Shown here: positions 55,222 to 64,000 of the stretch, piece by piece
Layout: each line of letters opens with the position of its first letter
How positions within the stretch are numbered: position 1 is the first letter of the stretch
NCBI GenBank assembly: GCA_020735665.1
Contig: CP085928.1
Span: 1,130,001-1,194,000, forward strand
DNA length: 64,000 nucleotides
Direction of reading: 5' to 3'
From: Lachnospiraceae bacterium GAM79
Lineage (GTDB): Bacteria > Bacillota > Clostridia > Lachnospirales > Lachnospiraceae
Position numbers and translations under genes: made by a program
The notes under the pieces: model-generated
Seen by the model: the letters and a program-made list of their open reading frames with translations, nothing else
Database searches by the model: none
Told to the model about the DNA's origin: nothing

Positions 55222-55300
55222 GAAATAATCGTATGTTTTTAAAAAAATTTACAATTTTTCATGAAAGATATTCAAGTCTAAGCTATTTTCATGTATTCTT

Positions 55301-55747
55301 TTACATTTCTTGACTATCAAGCAGAATTGTAAACGGTCCGTCATTAGACAGATCCACTCTCATATCCGCACCGAAAACGCCGCTTTCCGTAACAGTATTC
55401 TTCTCTCTACAGGCAGACAGGATATATTCATATAACTTATTTGCCTTATCGGGGTTACCCGCCTTTGTAAAAGAAGGACGATTTCCTTTCCTGCAGTCTG
55501 CACATAAAGTAAACTGTGATACGATCAGAAGCTCACCTTTTACATCTGTAAGAGAAAGATTTGTCTTGCCATTTTCGTCTGCAAATATACGAAGCCCCAG
55601 CAGTTTACGGATCAATTTATCTGCAACTTCTTCTGTATCTTCTTCGAATACACCTACAAATACCAGCAGACCTTTTCCGATCTTTCCGACCTCTTTATCA
55701 TCTACTGTTACACTTGCATGATTCACTCTTTGAATCAGAAATCTCAT
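55301..55747 (-). CDS. dtd: D-aminoacyl-tRNA deacylase
   Basis: 148 residues, normal size. [17 protein letters not shown] at about 77-93 and [11 protein letters not shown] near the end (the Gly-cisPro motif) are conserved. It removes D-amino acids, and glycine from tRNA-Ala, as a proofreading step. It follows ilvH by 14 bases and appears to be the last gene of the T-box-ilvB-ilvH unit. Confidence 0.95.
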   Translation of the reverse strand: MRFLIQRVNHASVTVDDKEVGKIGKGLLVFVGVFEEDTEEVADKLIRKLLGLRIFADENGKTNLSLTDVKGELLIVSQFTLCADCRKGNRPSFTKAGNPDKANKLYEYILSACREKNTVTESGVFGADMRVDLSNDGPFTILLDSQEM

Positions 55748-55761
55748 AATCTTTTTCCCCT

Positions 55762-56268
55762 TTAACGTTCTGACATACTGATTGCTTCTACAGCAACACT
55801 TCCCCCTCGAACGACCTCGATTCGGTTCGGAAAACTCTGTTTGAATAATTTGATCGCATCATTATTCTGATTCTCTGTCTGTAAACACTCTACCAGAATA
55901 TTCTTTTTATCGTAGTCGGTAATTCTAAAATTAAATGCATTTGCAATGCGGAATACCTCATCCTTATCATCCGTATTACATTCCTTGACCTTAATAAACA
56001 AAATCTCTTTATTATGAATCGGAATATCTGTATAATCAACCACCTTGATTACTTCCACACTACGGTTTAACTGCTTCTTTACCTGCTCAAAAATACGATC
56101 ATCGCTTGTAAAACTGATTGTCATTCTGGATATAGTCGTATCCTCTGTCTCACCAACTGTCAGGCTGTTCAGATTATACGATTTGCCTGAAAAAAGGCCG
56201 GAAATCCTTGCAAGTACACCTATTTCGTTTTCAACATATAAACATATCCATCTTTTCTTTTCACTCAT
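55762..56268 (-). CDS. ilvH: Acetolactate synthase small subunit (ilvB partner)
   Basis: 168 residues. N-terminal ACT domain with [20 protein letters not shown] and [11 protein letters not shown], and a C-terminal regulatory part that ends with [12 protein letters not shown]. It starts 13 bases after ilvB, so it is the cognate subunit. It is clearly diverged from the copy at 44188 (different spacing and C-terminus). Confidence 0.92.
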   Translation of the reverse strand: MSEKKRWICLYVENEIGVLARISGLFSGKSYNLNSLTVGETEDTTISRMTISFTSDDRIFEQVKKQLNRSVEVIKVVDYTDIPIHNKEILFIKVKECNTDDKDEVFRIANAFNFRITDYDKKNILVECLQTENQNNDAIKLFKQSFPNRIEVVRGGSVAVEAISMSER

Positions 56269-56281
56269 ATGTCCATCCTCC

Positions 56282-58006
56282 TTAACAATCCATGATCATA
56301 TCATTTAATGACTTGCCGCCCGGAACCATCGGGAATACATTTGCAGTCGGATCAATATAGAACTCTATAACTGTAGGTCCCTTTGTATTTGCCTTTGCCT
56401 GCTCAAATGCTGCCTTGATCTCTTCTTCCTTTGTAACACGGATTCCAAGTGCCTCATAGCTTTCCGCCAGTTTTACAAAATCCGGTGTATATTTCGGACA
56501 GCATTTGTCCGGATTCTGACAGTCATGATTACAGCTCTTTCTGTATCGCAGACATGTACTGCTGTAACGCTTGTTGAAGAACAACTCCTGCCACTGACGT
56601 ACATTTCCAAGATAACCGTTATTTAAGATACAGATTGTGATCGGAAGCTCCTGTGCAACCGCAGTCGCCATCTCCTGAATATTCATCTGCACACCACCGT
56701 CACCGGAAATACAGATAACATTTTTATCCGGATTACCAATCTTGGCACCGATGGCAGCAGGAAGTCCATATCCCATCGTACCAAGGCCACCGGAGGTTAA
56801 GAGCTGGTTCTCTCCGCCAAGTGCGATATACTGTGTTGTCCATAACTGATTCTGCCCTACATCGGTTGTAATGATGAGATTGTCATACATCTCATTAATG
56901 GTCTTAATGATCTTCTCCGGTGTAACACCTTTATAAGAATTCATGTTGATCGGATACTGTCTCTTCACCTCCATGATCTCATCTACCCAATCGCTTATAT
57001 CTAATTTCTTTGCATATTTTAACATCTTTGTAATCGCAAGCTTTGCATCTGCTACGATCGGGATGTCTACCTCGATATTTCTGGAGATTGATGCTGCGTC
57101 GATATCGATATGTATGATCTTTGCATTCTTTGCAAATGTGTCGATCGTACCGGTGATACGGTCATTGAATCTGGTTCCGATTGAGAACAAGACATCACAT
57201 TCCATGATTGCTTTATTGGATGCAAGATTTCCATGCATTCCGATATTACCAACATATAAAGGATGGTCCGTCGGAATTGCTCCCTTACCCATGATCGTAG
57301 TAACAACAGGGATTCCTGTCAATTCACATAATTCCTGCATTTCTTTTCTTGCATGCGCGATATTTACACCACCGCCGATCAAAAATACCGGTTTTTTGGC
57401 ACGATTTAATTCTGCCAGAGCCTTCTTAAGCTGACCGGAATGTACGCCTTCAGACGGCTTATATCCTCTGATATTTACCTCATCCGGATATTCATCCGAC
57501 CCCATTGCCAACTGGATATCCTTCGGTATATCAACCAGTACCGGACCCGGCTTACCTGTTCTTGCGATATAGAATGCATTCTTGATAATCCTTGCCAGAT
57601 CTTCTCTCTTTCTGACTGTTACCGCATACTTACAAATACTTCTCGTGATACCTACGATGTCAACCTCCTGAAAGGCATCGTTACCGATCAGATTCATCGG
57701 TACCTGTCCGGTAAAACATACAAGTGGAACACTGTCATAGTTTGCTGTTGCAATTCCTGTAACCAGATTGGTTGCACCGGGACCGCTGGTAACCAAGCAT
57801 ACACCAACCTTCCCTGTTGATCTTGCATATCCATCTGCCGCATGAACAAGTGCCTGTTCATGTCTTGGAAGGATCATATCGATTCCTTCCGCATCATATA
57901 ATGCGTCAAATAAGTCGATCGCTGTTCCACCCGGATAGGCAAACAGTGTATCAACATGTTCTTCCTGTAATGCTTTTACAAACATCTGTGCTCCATTAAT
58001 CTCCAT
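56282..58006 (-). CDS. ilvB: Acetolactate synthase large subunit with cysteine-rich insert
   Basis: 574 residues, a thiamin-diphosphate enzyme. The glutamate-bearing AYPGGTAIDLFDALYD near 20-35, the FAD/ThDP middle and the GDGGVQMNIQEMATA motif near 440 are in place. An insert near 482-504 carries five Cys in CLRYRKSCNHDCQNPDKCC, in a place where many homologues have a plain loop. It makes acetolactate and acetohydroxybutyrate from pyruvate and 2-oxobutanoate. A T-box leader upstream controls it. Confidence 0.96.
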   Translation of the reverse strand: MEINGAQMFVKALQEEHVDTLFAYPGGTAIDLFDALYDAEGIDMILPRHEQALVHAADGYARSTGKVGVCLVTSGPGATNLVTGIATANYDSVPLVCFTGQVPMNLIGNDAFQEVDIVGITRSICKYAVTVRKREDLARIIKNAFYIARTGKPGPVLVDIPKDIQLAMGSDEYPDEVNIRGYKPSEGVHSGQLKKALAELNRAKKPVFLIGGGVNIAHARKEMQELCELTGIPVVTTIMGKGAIPTDHPLYVGNIGMHGNLASNKAIMECDVLFSIGTRFNDRITGTIDTFAKNAKIIHIDIDAASISRNIEVDIPIVADAKLAITKMLKYAKKLDISDWVDEIMEVKRQYPINMNSYKGVTPEKIIKTINEMYDNLIITTDVGQNQLWTTQYIALGGENQLLTSGGLGTMGYGLPAAIGAKIGNPDKNVICISGDGGVQMNIQEMATAVAQELPITICILNNGYLGNVRQWQELFFNKRYSSTCLRYRKSCNHDCQNPDKCCPKYTPDFVKLAESYEALGIRVTKEEEIKAAFEQAKANTKGPTVIEFYIDPTANVFPMVPGGKSLNDMIMDC

Positions 58007-58039
58007 AACCTATATCCTCCTTTAATTTCATTCATATAA

Positions 58040-58366
58040 ATTTCCTAAAAGAGCTTTTTCACATCCATTAAAAAAGCCCTAAGCCGTATATCAGCTTAGG
58101 GCGAATAATCATATCCGTGGTACCACCTAAATTCAGGTTCTTCCTGCTCTTATCCGATACTTGCAAGTTTTACCTGTGTCATATCGTTTTCCTGTAACGG
58201 GGAAATCCGTTGAATCCTACTTAGCACTTCATAAGAAATTATGCTTTTCAGTCCACTGCTCGAAGGCTACTTCCATACATCCTAGCTGAAGATTCTCACC
58301 ACCATCTTCTCTCTGGGAGCCGGTCCTGTATGTACTCCTCCTTGTCATTGCATTTGACATATAAAC
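58040..58366 (-). promoter_or_regulatory. T-box riboswitch leader of ilvB-ilvH-dtd
   Basis: The - strand leader has a stem I-like region at about 58240-58345 with an AGAGAG motif and GGTGAGAA, the T-box sequence TTAGGTGGTACCACGG (58130-58115) inside an antiterminator, and a terminator. Uncharged tRNA pairing with the NCCA end favours the antiterminator. The gene order predicts a branched-chain amino acid tRNA (Leu, Ile or Val); the specifier codon is not resolved by eye. Confidence 0.92.
58070..58102 (-). terminator. T-box-controlled terminator before ilvB
   Basis: On the - strand GCCCTAAGC (58102-58094), loop TGATATACG, GCTTAGGGC (58084-58076), then TTTTTTA. The stem is perfect. Confidence 0.92.
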
Positions 58367-58373
58367 TGTTGTT

Positions 58374-58402
58374 ACTTTAGCATAAATGAGGAAAAAAGTC
58401 AA
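58374..58402 (-). promoter_or_regulatory. Promoter for the T-box-ilvB transcript
   Basis: On the - strand TTGACT (58402-58397), 17-base spacer, TAAAGT (58379-58374). Confidence 0.85.
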
Positions 58403-58471
58403 CGTGTTATTTAGGAATAATAACCAAATACTTCTCATACAATTATACGAAAAATATGAAGTGAGTTAGCT

Positions 58472-60328
58472 ATGTGTTCTATCTCTGGATTCTATAATGT
58501 ACATGGCAGATATACCGAAGCAGAAAATCATTTTCAAAATATTCTATCTGACATGAACATAAAACAAAAACACCGCGGGCCGGATGATGACGGTATCCTT
58601 CTGACGGATACCTGCGGTCTGTCGCATACCAGATTATCCATCCGTGATATCAAGGCCGGAATCCAACCAATGACCCGTACGGTCGCAGGCAGAAGCTTTA
58701 CGATTGTATTTAATGGTGAGATCTATAATACAGATAAATTAAAGCAGCCTCTTATCTCACATGGATACAGTTTTACCACAACATCGGACACCGAAGTCCT
58801 GCTGCTCTCCTACATATACTACGGACCTGATTTTGTAGAAAAGGTAAATGGTATTTTTGCATTTGCGATCTATGACCATATGGAGCAGTCCATCTTCCTT
58901 TACCGTGATCCGTTCGGGGTAAAACCACTTTACTATACTTTTCTGTCTGACGAAACGCTGGTATTTGCCTCAGAGCGAAAGGCACTGTTCTGTTATCCCG
59001 GCACATTTCCTAGACTGGATAAAAAAGGCTTATGTGAAATCTTCGCCATTGGGCCGTCCAAAACTCCGGGCTGTGGCGTATTTAAAGGAATAAATGAAAT
59101 CAAGCCAGGATATTATCTGCGGTACGATCGTTTCGGTCAATCCACGATCTGCTATTTCCGAATAAAGAGCATGCCTCATACCGACGATTACAAAACAACG
59201 ATCGAGAAGACTGCCGATCTTCTTAAAAATGCGATCAAACGACAGATTGTATCCGATGTTCCAATCTGTACCTTCCTGTCAGGAGGTATCGATTCCTCGA
59301 TCGTAAGTGCTGTCTGTGCAAATGAATTAAAAGAACGCGGACAGGTGCTTGATACCTATTCCTTTGACTTTACAGATAATGCGCGTTATTTCAAATCAAA
59401 TGCCTTTCAGCCGGAACAGGATCGTCCTTATGTCGATCAGATGGTATCCTATCTCGGAACCTCCCATCACTACTTAACCTGTAATATGGAGGAACTTGCC
59501 GATCTTCTCTATGACTCGGTTCTGTCGAGGGATCAACCAACCATGGCAGATGTCGACTCTTCGTTATTGTATTTCTGTAAACGGGTGTCCGAACACAATA
59601 AGGTTGTTTTGACCGGCGAATGTGCAGACGAGATATTCGGTGGTTATCCATGGTTCTACCGGGAAGATCTGCTTGCATCCGATACATTTCCATGGATGAT
59701 CGATCTCACACCGAGAAAGCAGCTGTTAGATCCGGAGTTTGCAGATGCCTTACAGATGGATGACTATGTGAAAAATCTTTACCACCAGATCATCTCGGAG
59801 ATTCCGGTTCTGCCGGAAGAATCAGATATCGAGAAATCCCGCCGCCGGATTGGCTATATGAACATCCGGATGTTTATGCAGACCCTGCTTGACCGTATGG
59901 ATCGTACCAGTATGTATAATGGTCTGGAAGCCAGAGTACCATTTGCGGATATTCATCTTCTGCAATATGTCTTCAATGTTCCGTGGAAATACAAATACAG
60001 AAATCAGACCGAAAAAAGTCTGCTCCGCCATGCTGCCGTGAATCTCGTGCCAAATGAGATCCTGTTCCGGAAGAAAAGCCCGTATCCAAAGACATATAAC
60101 CCGCTTTATGAAACGATCCTTGCCGACCGCTTAAGAGAAGTGATCGATGATCCTACAAGCCCTGTCAACCGATTTCTGGAAAAAAAAGCAGTTCTGCAGT
60201 TTCTGGAATCACCGAAAGATTACGGAAAGCCTTGGTATGGTCAGTTGATGGCAGGTCCACAGATGATGGCGTACTTATTACAGATCAACTACTGGCTGAA
60301 AGAATACCAGATCTCCATCGAATTCTGA
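58472..60328 (+). CDS. asnB: Asparagine synthase (glutamine-hydrolysing)
   Basis: 618 residues. Cys2 is the glutaminase nucleophile (MCSISGFYN), followed by RGPDDDGIL and RLSIRD; FLSGGIDSSIVSA near 268-280 is the PP-loop of the synthetase domain. It makes Asn from Asp, Gln and ATP. Its length and the clan-type IDSS loop fit AsnB; carbapenam or lasso-type relatives are not suggested by context. It is divergent from the ilvB leader, with only a weak ribosome binding site (GAAGTGAG). Confidence 0.93.
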   Translation: MCSISGFYNVHGRYTEAENHFQNILSDMNIKQKHRGPDDDGILLTDTCGLSHTRLSIRDIKAGIQPMTRTVAGRSFTIVFNGEIYNTDKLKQPLISHGYSFTTTSDTEVLLLSYIYYGPDFVEKVNGIFAFAIYDHMEQSIFLYRDPFGVKPLYYTFLSDETLVFASERKALFCYPGTFPRLDKKGLCEIFAIGPSKTPGCGVFKGINEIKPGYYLRYDRFGQSTICYFRIKSMPHTDDYKTTIEKTADLLKNAIKRQIVSDVPICTFLSGGIDSSIVSAVCANELKERGQVLDTYSFDFTDNARYFKSNAFQPEQDRPYVDQMVSYLGTSHHYLTCNMEELADLLYDSVLSRDQPTMADVDSSLLYFCKRVSEHNKVVLTGECADEIFGGYPWFYREDLLASDTFPWMIDLTPRKQLLDPEFADALQMDDYVKNLYHQIISEIPVLPEESDIEKSRRRIGYMNIRMFMQTLLDRMDRTSMYNGLEARVPFADIHLLQYVFNVPWKYKYRNQTEKSLLRHAAVNLVPNEILFRKKSPYPKTYNPLYETILADRLREVIDDPTSPVNRFLEKKAVLQFLESPKDYGKPWYGQLMAGPQMMAYLLQINYWLKEYQISIEF

Positions 60329-60332
60329 TCAT

Positions 60333-60360
60333 AACACCCACCAGCCGGTGGGTGTTTATA
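60333..60360 (+). terminator. Intrinsic terminator after asnB
   Basis: AACACCCACC (60333-60342), loop AGCC, GGTGGGTGTT (60347-60356), then TATA. The stem is perfect and lies four bases after the asnB stop. Confidence 0.85.
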
Positions 60361-60458
60361 TCTTATATACCAGAACTCCAAAATGCCCGATACTCTATCG
60401 CCCCTTTTCCAGCAGATTATTTATCTTATAAAAACAAACCTCCTATAAAGTAAATAAA

Positions 60459-60677
60459 GAGCATGTAACCTATAATTCAGTATGATGCCCTACATAAATT
60501 ACTAACATTTGCGTAATTTCGTTATGAGACTTGCACCAGCTGTCAGCACCAAGCCCATGTTTGAACCCGTTAGGGTGAGTTTGGGCGACTGCTGACAAAT
60601 ACGCGTGCGAGTCGAATAGAAATGAAGCAAGTCATGTAATTATATAGGGCATCAAATGAAATTAAGGTTACAGGCTC
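60459..60677. repeat. 219-bp nested palindromic element (MITE or structured RNA candidate)
   Basis: Terminal arms 60459-60502 and 60636-60677 are about 42 bases long and inverted, for example GAGCATGTAACCT against the complement of AGGTTACAGGCTC, and GATGCCCTA against TAGGGCATC. Inside are further pairs on the same axis: GACTTGC/GCAAGTC (60528-60534, 60627-60633), TGTCAGCA/TGCTGACA (60541-60548, 60590-60597), GCCCA/TGGGC (60553-60557, 60582-60586) and ACCC/GGGT (60565-60568, 60573-60576) around loop GTTA. No coding frame spans it. It lies between convergent asnB and dpaB. Confidence 0.8.
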
Positions 60678-60686
60678 TCATTCTTT

Positions 60687-61271
60687 TTATTTGTCACATA
60701 ACACCGGCTGAATCTGCTTCCCCTTTAAAGCCTCCTCTATCGTATCCGGTATCATAGACAGTTTTCCGATCAGGGAATTCGGTTTCTTTACAGGATCATC
60801 CTGATAAAAAGGAACAAAATAAATATTTTTCATATTCATAAGCATTCCGATATTCTTAAAATTCATTCCCATCGCATCATTTGTCGATATGCTGATGATC
60901 AGTGGTTTATTATTCCTGATATGTGCCTTTGCTGCCATCAGCACAGGAGAATCCGTTATACCGTTACACAGCTTTGCGAGTGTATTTCCGGTACATGGGG
61001 CGATCACCAATACATCCAGATATGCCTTAGGACCGATCGGTTCTGCCTCCTGAATCGTAAATATTCCCTTCTTCCCTGTAATCCTCTGAATGTCTTTTAC
61101 AAATTCATCACTTTTACCAAATCTGGTGTCGTATGTCGCCGAACGATCAGAAAAGATCGGATACACCGATATTCCCATTTTCGTCATTTCCTCTATCTCT
61201 ATCTTTACTTTATCAAAAGTACAAAAAGAACCGGTTATTGCAACGCCGCAATTGCACCCTGATAAACTCAT
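60687..61271 (-). CDS. dpaB: Dipicolinate synthase subunit B
   Basis: 194 residues of the flavoprotein family. GVAITGSFCTFDKV at the start, TGKKGIFTIQEAEPIGPK, VIAPCTGNTLAKLCNGITDSP and NIYFVPFYQDDPVKKPNS match SpoVFB. With DpaA it makes dipicolinic acid in the mother cell, the chelator that dehydrates the spore core. Start 61271 is set by AAAGGAT; an in-frame ATG at 61313 has none. dpaA is upstream on the same strand. Confidence 0.93.
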   Translation of the reverse strand: MSLSGCNCGVAITGSFCTFDKVKIEIEEMTKMGISVYPIFSDRSATYDTRFGKSDEFVKDIQRITGKKGIFTIQEAEPIGPKAYLDVLVIAPCTGNTLAKLCNGITDSPVLMAAKAHIRNNKPLIISISTNDAMGMNFKNIGMLMNMKNIYFVPFYQDDPVKKPNSLIGKLSMIPDTIEEALKGKQIQPVLCDK

Positions 61272-61421
61272 ATCTATAATCCTTTCCATGCTATATGAAC
61301 TCCATAAAATCAATATTCCGGCAGGTAGTCAGGTTTTTATTTAATTAACTCATAAAACAATTACCTTTGCAGAGAAATTTTATGTTTATTATAGATTATG
61401 CAGAACATCATGACATGTGAC

Positions 61422-62285
61422 TCAAAAAAGCAGATACTCCAAAACCGCCTCTCCAAGGATCTCGCCCGAAGTCTTCGGTGAATAGCGTCCCGGAATACCC
61501 AGACTGTGTCGGTATCTTATCCCTCTTTCATCCAGATAGGAAAAATCTGTTCCACCGGGCATCGATGCGATATCAAGGATCACTATATTTTGTCGGAACT
61601 TTGATAATATATCTCGATTTAATACAGGCGCAGGTATGGTATTATAACAAAAATCAAACTGATCAAGCTTATTGTCTGAGCCAAGCTGATTTAATAGAAT
61701 CGTATGGCAGTCTCCCATTGCCGCCTTAAAACATGCTTCCACACTTCTGGTTGTAACCGTTACCTCAGCGCCCATACGAAGGAGCTTCTGTGCAAGCACA
61801 CGGCCACATCTTCCATATCCGGTGACAAGACATTTGCTGTTCTCAATATTAATATCACTCATCATAAAGCTTTCAGCTATAGCCCCCTCCGCCGTAGCAA
61901 CTGCGTTCTTTAACGCCACACAATCATCCTTCATATAATCATAATATGGTACACCGGCTGCTGTACAGGCATCTGTCAGCCCGGATGGGAGCACTCCCCC
62001 GCATACAAAATCAAAAGCTGTAAGACTCCCTGCAATATTTTCTATCGCAAGCTCTGTACATCCATTGATATGGATTCCGTCTTTTGCAACCGGAACAGGT
62101 AATAACAATACCCTTTCTTCAACAGTACTGTCATTTCTGAAAGTTTCAGAAAGCATTGGCCAGCTGCTGTATTCATCCTCACAGTCTGGCACTTTATATG
62201 TTGTAACATATACTCCCTGTTCTTTTAAATATGCTGCCAGATAATGACAACGCATATCTCCGCCTATCATTACAAACTGTCTCAA
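61422..62285 (-). CDS. dpaA: Dipicolinate synthase subunit A
   Basis: 287 residues. An N-terminal domain (FVMIGGDMRCHYLAAYLKEQG, in part) and an NAD(P)-binding domain with CLVTGYGRCGRVLAQKL and ILDIASMPGGTDF match SpoVFA. It oxidises/reduces the dihydrodipicolinate-type intermediate in DPA formation together with DpaB. 150 bases separate it from dpaB. Presence of both genes is good evidence that the organism can form spores. Confidence 0.94.
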   Translation of the reverse strand: MRQFVMIGGDMRCHYLAAYLKEQGVYVTTYKVPDCEDEYSSWPMLSETFRNDSTVEERVLLLPVPVAKDGIHINGCTELAIENIAGSLTAFDFVCGGVLPSGLTDACTAAGVPYYDYMKDDCVALKNAVATAEGAIAESFMMSDINIENSKCLVTGYGRCGRVLAQKLLRMGAEVTVTTRSVEACFKAAMGDCHTILLNQLGSDNKLDQFDFCYNTIPAPVLNRDILSKFRQNIVILDIASMPGGTDFSYLDERGIRYRHSLGIPGRYSPKTSGEILGEAVLEYLLF

Positions 62286-62369
62286 ATTATATCCTCCTTA
62301 TAGACTTTCTTACATCTGTCATCTATTATAGATCATACTCTTTCCGATTACTGAATTATTACAGTCTAA

Positions 62370-63725
62370 TCAGAAGAAATTCCTGTCTATGTAGTCTTTT
62401 ACATATTCCTTCATGAAATCATACAAAGATTCACTTTGAACATTTTCTGTTATTGTCACCGAATAGATTGCAAATGCTTTCCCACCAATTAACAACACCA
62501 CAGAACCTGCCTGCATTCCTGCATATATCGGGCATTTCAGATACTCAGGCAGCAGATACTTAACCGAGATCTGTTCATCTGTCCGCAAAAGCAGAGTTTC
62601 CGAAAAATGACATTCCCAGCCAACTGTCTCTGTATCTTCTTTTATTGTTCCATAAACAGAATCCGAAAGAACCGGTATCTTATTCTTTTGAAGTATATCA
62701 TCAGTAATTACATGCTCCTGATAATTTGCTAGTCCGTAATTCATTAATTTTTTTGTATCTGCCCATTTATAGGTCTTATTTCCCGGCCACCCACAGCCAA
62801 GAAGGGCAACGATCAGTATTTTTCCATCCCGCTCCAACGCTCCGACATAACAATATCCTGCAGATCCGGTAAATCCCGTTTTTCCGGTCAAAGCTCCATC
62901 CATCATATTCAGAAAAGCATTATGATTGGAACAGCTAAAGCTTCTCGTTCCCCCTACATTTGTAAAGGAATATGTAGCTGTTCTTGTTATAGCAAGAAAC
63001 TGTTCCCGTTTCGGTGACTCTCTGATACAATACCGCATGATCCGGGCAAGATCCTCTGCGGTCGTTCCGTGAATCCCATATTCATCCTTTGCATCCAGCC
63101 CATTAGGCGTAATAAAATGTGTATTTGTACAGCCGACTTCTATTGCTTTTCGATTCATCAGATCGGCAAATGCTTCAACGCTTCCACCAATATATTCAGC
63201 TATTGCAACAGCACTGTCGTTATGACTTTCAAGCATCAGCGAATAAAGCAGATCTTTTAACCGGTATTCTTCACCCTCTCTGATATTCAACTGAACATCC
63301 GGCATCTTTGCCGCATAAGAGGATACTATAACGATATCATCGGGATCACCATATTCCAGCGCAAGGATACAGGTTAAAATCTTCGTTGTACTGGCATTTG
63401 CCCGAACCTCTTCACCAGCTTTATCATACAGTACCCTGCCATTTTTTCCATCCAACAGGATAGCTGATAAAGCATGAAGGTCATTGTCCGAGAGCTTCAC
63501 TTCTGAAGCAGTCCGACCGGTATTATTATCCTGCCTGATGCCCTCCGTTCGATAATATGGTATCTGGCATACAGGCATATTTAACGCTTTTACAGGGATC
63601 ACGGAACCAAGCAGCACGGCTGCTGTCAGAAACCATGCAAACAGAAAACCTGCCGGAATTTTTTGTTTCATTCTTCCCGCAGGTTTCTTTCTTTTTTTAT
63701 GATATTTTTTATATATTTCAGTCAT
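62370..63725 (-). CDS. D-alanyl-D-alanine carboxypeptidase (third copy)
   Basis: 451 residues. A long basic start, a signal/membrane segment at about 24-45, then the S11 domain with STTK (Ser112, Lys115), SHN at 167-169 and KTGFTG. The C-terminal domain is PBP5-like with a late membrane-associated stretch. It differs from the copies at 1752 and 51505 in its second motif (SHN against SYN and SGN). It lies 54 bases after scpB and beyond the dpa genes, so a sporulation role is possible but not shown. Confidence 0.9.
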   Translation of the reverse strand: MTEIYKKYHKKRKKPAGRMKQKIPAGFLFAWFLTAAVLLGSVIPVKALNMPVCQIPYYRTEGIRQDNNTGRTASEVKLSDNDLHALSAILLDGKNGRVLYDKAGEEVRANASTTKILTCILALEYGDPDDIVIVSSYAAKMPDVQLNIREGEEYRLKDLLYSLMLESHNDSAVAIAEYIGGSVEAFADLMNRKAIEVGCTNTHFITPNGLDAKDEYGIHGTTAEDLARIMRYCIRESPKREQFLAITRTATYSFTNVGGTRSFSCSNHNAFLNMMDGALTGKTGFTGSAGYCYVGALERDGKILIVALLGCGWPGNKTYKWADTKKLMNYGLANYQEHVITDDILQKNKIPVLSDSVYGTIKEDTETVGWECHFSETLLLRTDEQISVKYLLPEYLKCPIYAGMQAGSVVLLIGGKAFAIYSVTITENVQSESLYDFMKEYVKDYIDRNFF

Positions 63726-63779
63726 ATCATCACCGGATATATTCTTTATTCATAAAATTATATTCCGTATCCGGCTGCT

Positions 63780-64000
63780 TTATGACTCATTATCCAAACC
63801 AAGTGTGATCTCGTTTGCCTCTTCCTGAGCTTCTTTCTTGAAATCCTCAATCTTATCCGGGCTGATCATCGGAAGTTCTTCCGTGGATGCAACACCAAAG
63901 CTTCGCAGAAACTCTTCTGTTGTTCCAAAAAGAATCGGTCGTCCCGGAGCATCCAACCGTCCAACCTCATCTACTAATCCATATTCCATAAGCTTATTGA
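63780..64000 (-). CDS. scpB: Segregation and condensation protein ScpB (5' part outside window)
   Basis: The last 73 codons are visible and the frame stays open to the right edge. INKL-like start NKLMEYGLVDEVGRLDAPGR (in part), then GTTEEFLRSFGV is the family's C-terminal winged-helix end, followed by a variable acidic tail. ScpB dimers bind ScpA and the SMC heads. smc itself is at 30846-34403. scpA should lie just beyond the window. Confidence 0.9.
   Translation of the reverse strand, partial: NKLMEYGLVDEVGRLDAPGRPILFGTTEEFLRSFGVASTEELPMISPDKIEDFKKEAQEEANEITLGLDNES

Noticed and set aside
58240-58345. Reading the T-box specifier codon
   Set aside because: Several alignments of stem I are possible by eye, giving different codons, so none is claimed.
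60459-60677. Insertion sequence with transposase
   Set aside because: No reading frame of useful length lies between the terminal arms.

Overview
The window reads as a chromosomal segment of a Lachnospiraceae-type clostridium: low-to-moderate G+C, Gram-positive division genes (SepF, two DivIVA proteins, MinE), an L27 with the cleavable Firmicute N-terminus next to its protease Prp, a T-box before ilvB, and dipicolinate synthase genes (dpaA/dpaB), which imply endospore formation. No rRNA, CRISPR array, prophage or intact insertion sequence is visible. Nearly all genes are conserved housekeeping genes; the unexplained material lies between them.

Layout. 1-9.4 kb (+ strand): end of minE, rodA-type SEDS gene, mgsA, a lipoprotein D,D-carboxypeptidase, an orphan P-loop gene, then the division cluster adaptor-yggS-sepF-divIVA, followed by lspA, an RluD-type synthase and a cytidylate-kinase-like gene. 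9.2-9.4 kb holds iterated hairpin repeats. 9.5-16.2 kb is the most variable part: a solitary tyrosine recombinase, ttcA-like gene, an SOS pair (yneA-like/lexA) sharing a LexA-box-rich region, a broken MNT/HEPN pair fused to a hydrolase remnant, a secreted repeat protein and an HD-GYP membrane protein.

16.2-48.6 kb is almost wholly on the - strand: rng-rplU-prp-rpmA-obgE-yhbY-nadD-yqeK-rsfS, preceded by two radical-SAM-associated genes; a PFL/ACT pair; a WalJ-like hydrolase; an ASKHA ferredoxin-type corrinoid activator with ilvA; plsX-rnc-smc-ftsY; yceD-rpmF; ackA; an anti-sigma-like gene-polA-coaE; greA; ilvN-ilvC; rnhA-metH; and a purine nucleoside phosphorylase downstream of tRNA-Ser(CGA).

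48.9-64 kb: a wall operon (D,D-carboxypeptidase, phosphoesterase, L,D-transpeptidase), aroF (+), an SCP2 protein with a second DivIVA, T-box-ilvB-ilvH-dtd, asnB (+), a 219-bp nested palindromic element, dpaA-dpaB, a third D,D-carboxypeptidase, and the end of scpB.

Themes are wall growth and division, ribosome assembly and rRNA/tRNA processing, chromosome segregation (SMC, ScpB, FtsY in one window), and amino-acid synthesis (ilvA, ilvBH, ilvN, ilvC, metH, aroF, asnB). The best leads for something undescribed are the tandem two-hairpin units at 9197-9394 and the nested palindrome at 60459-60677; next are the structured plsX leader and the palindrome beside the tyrosine recombinase.
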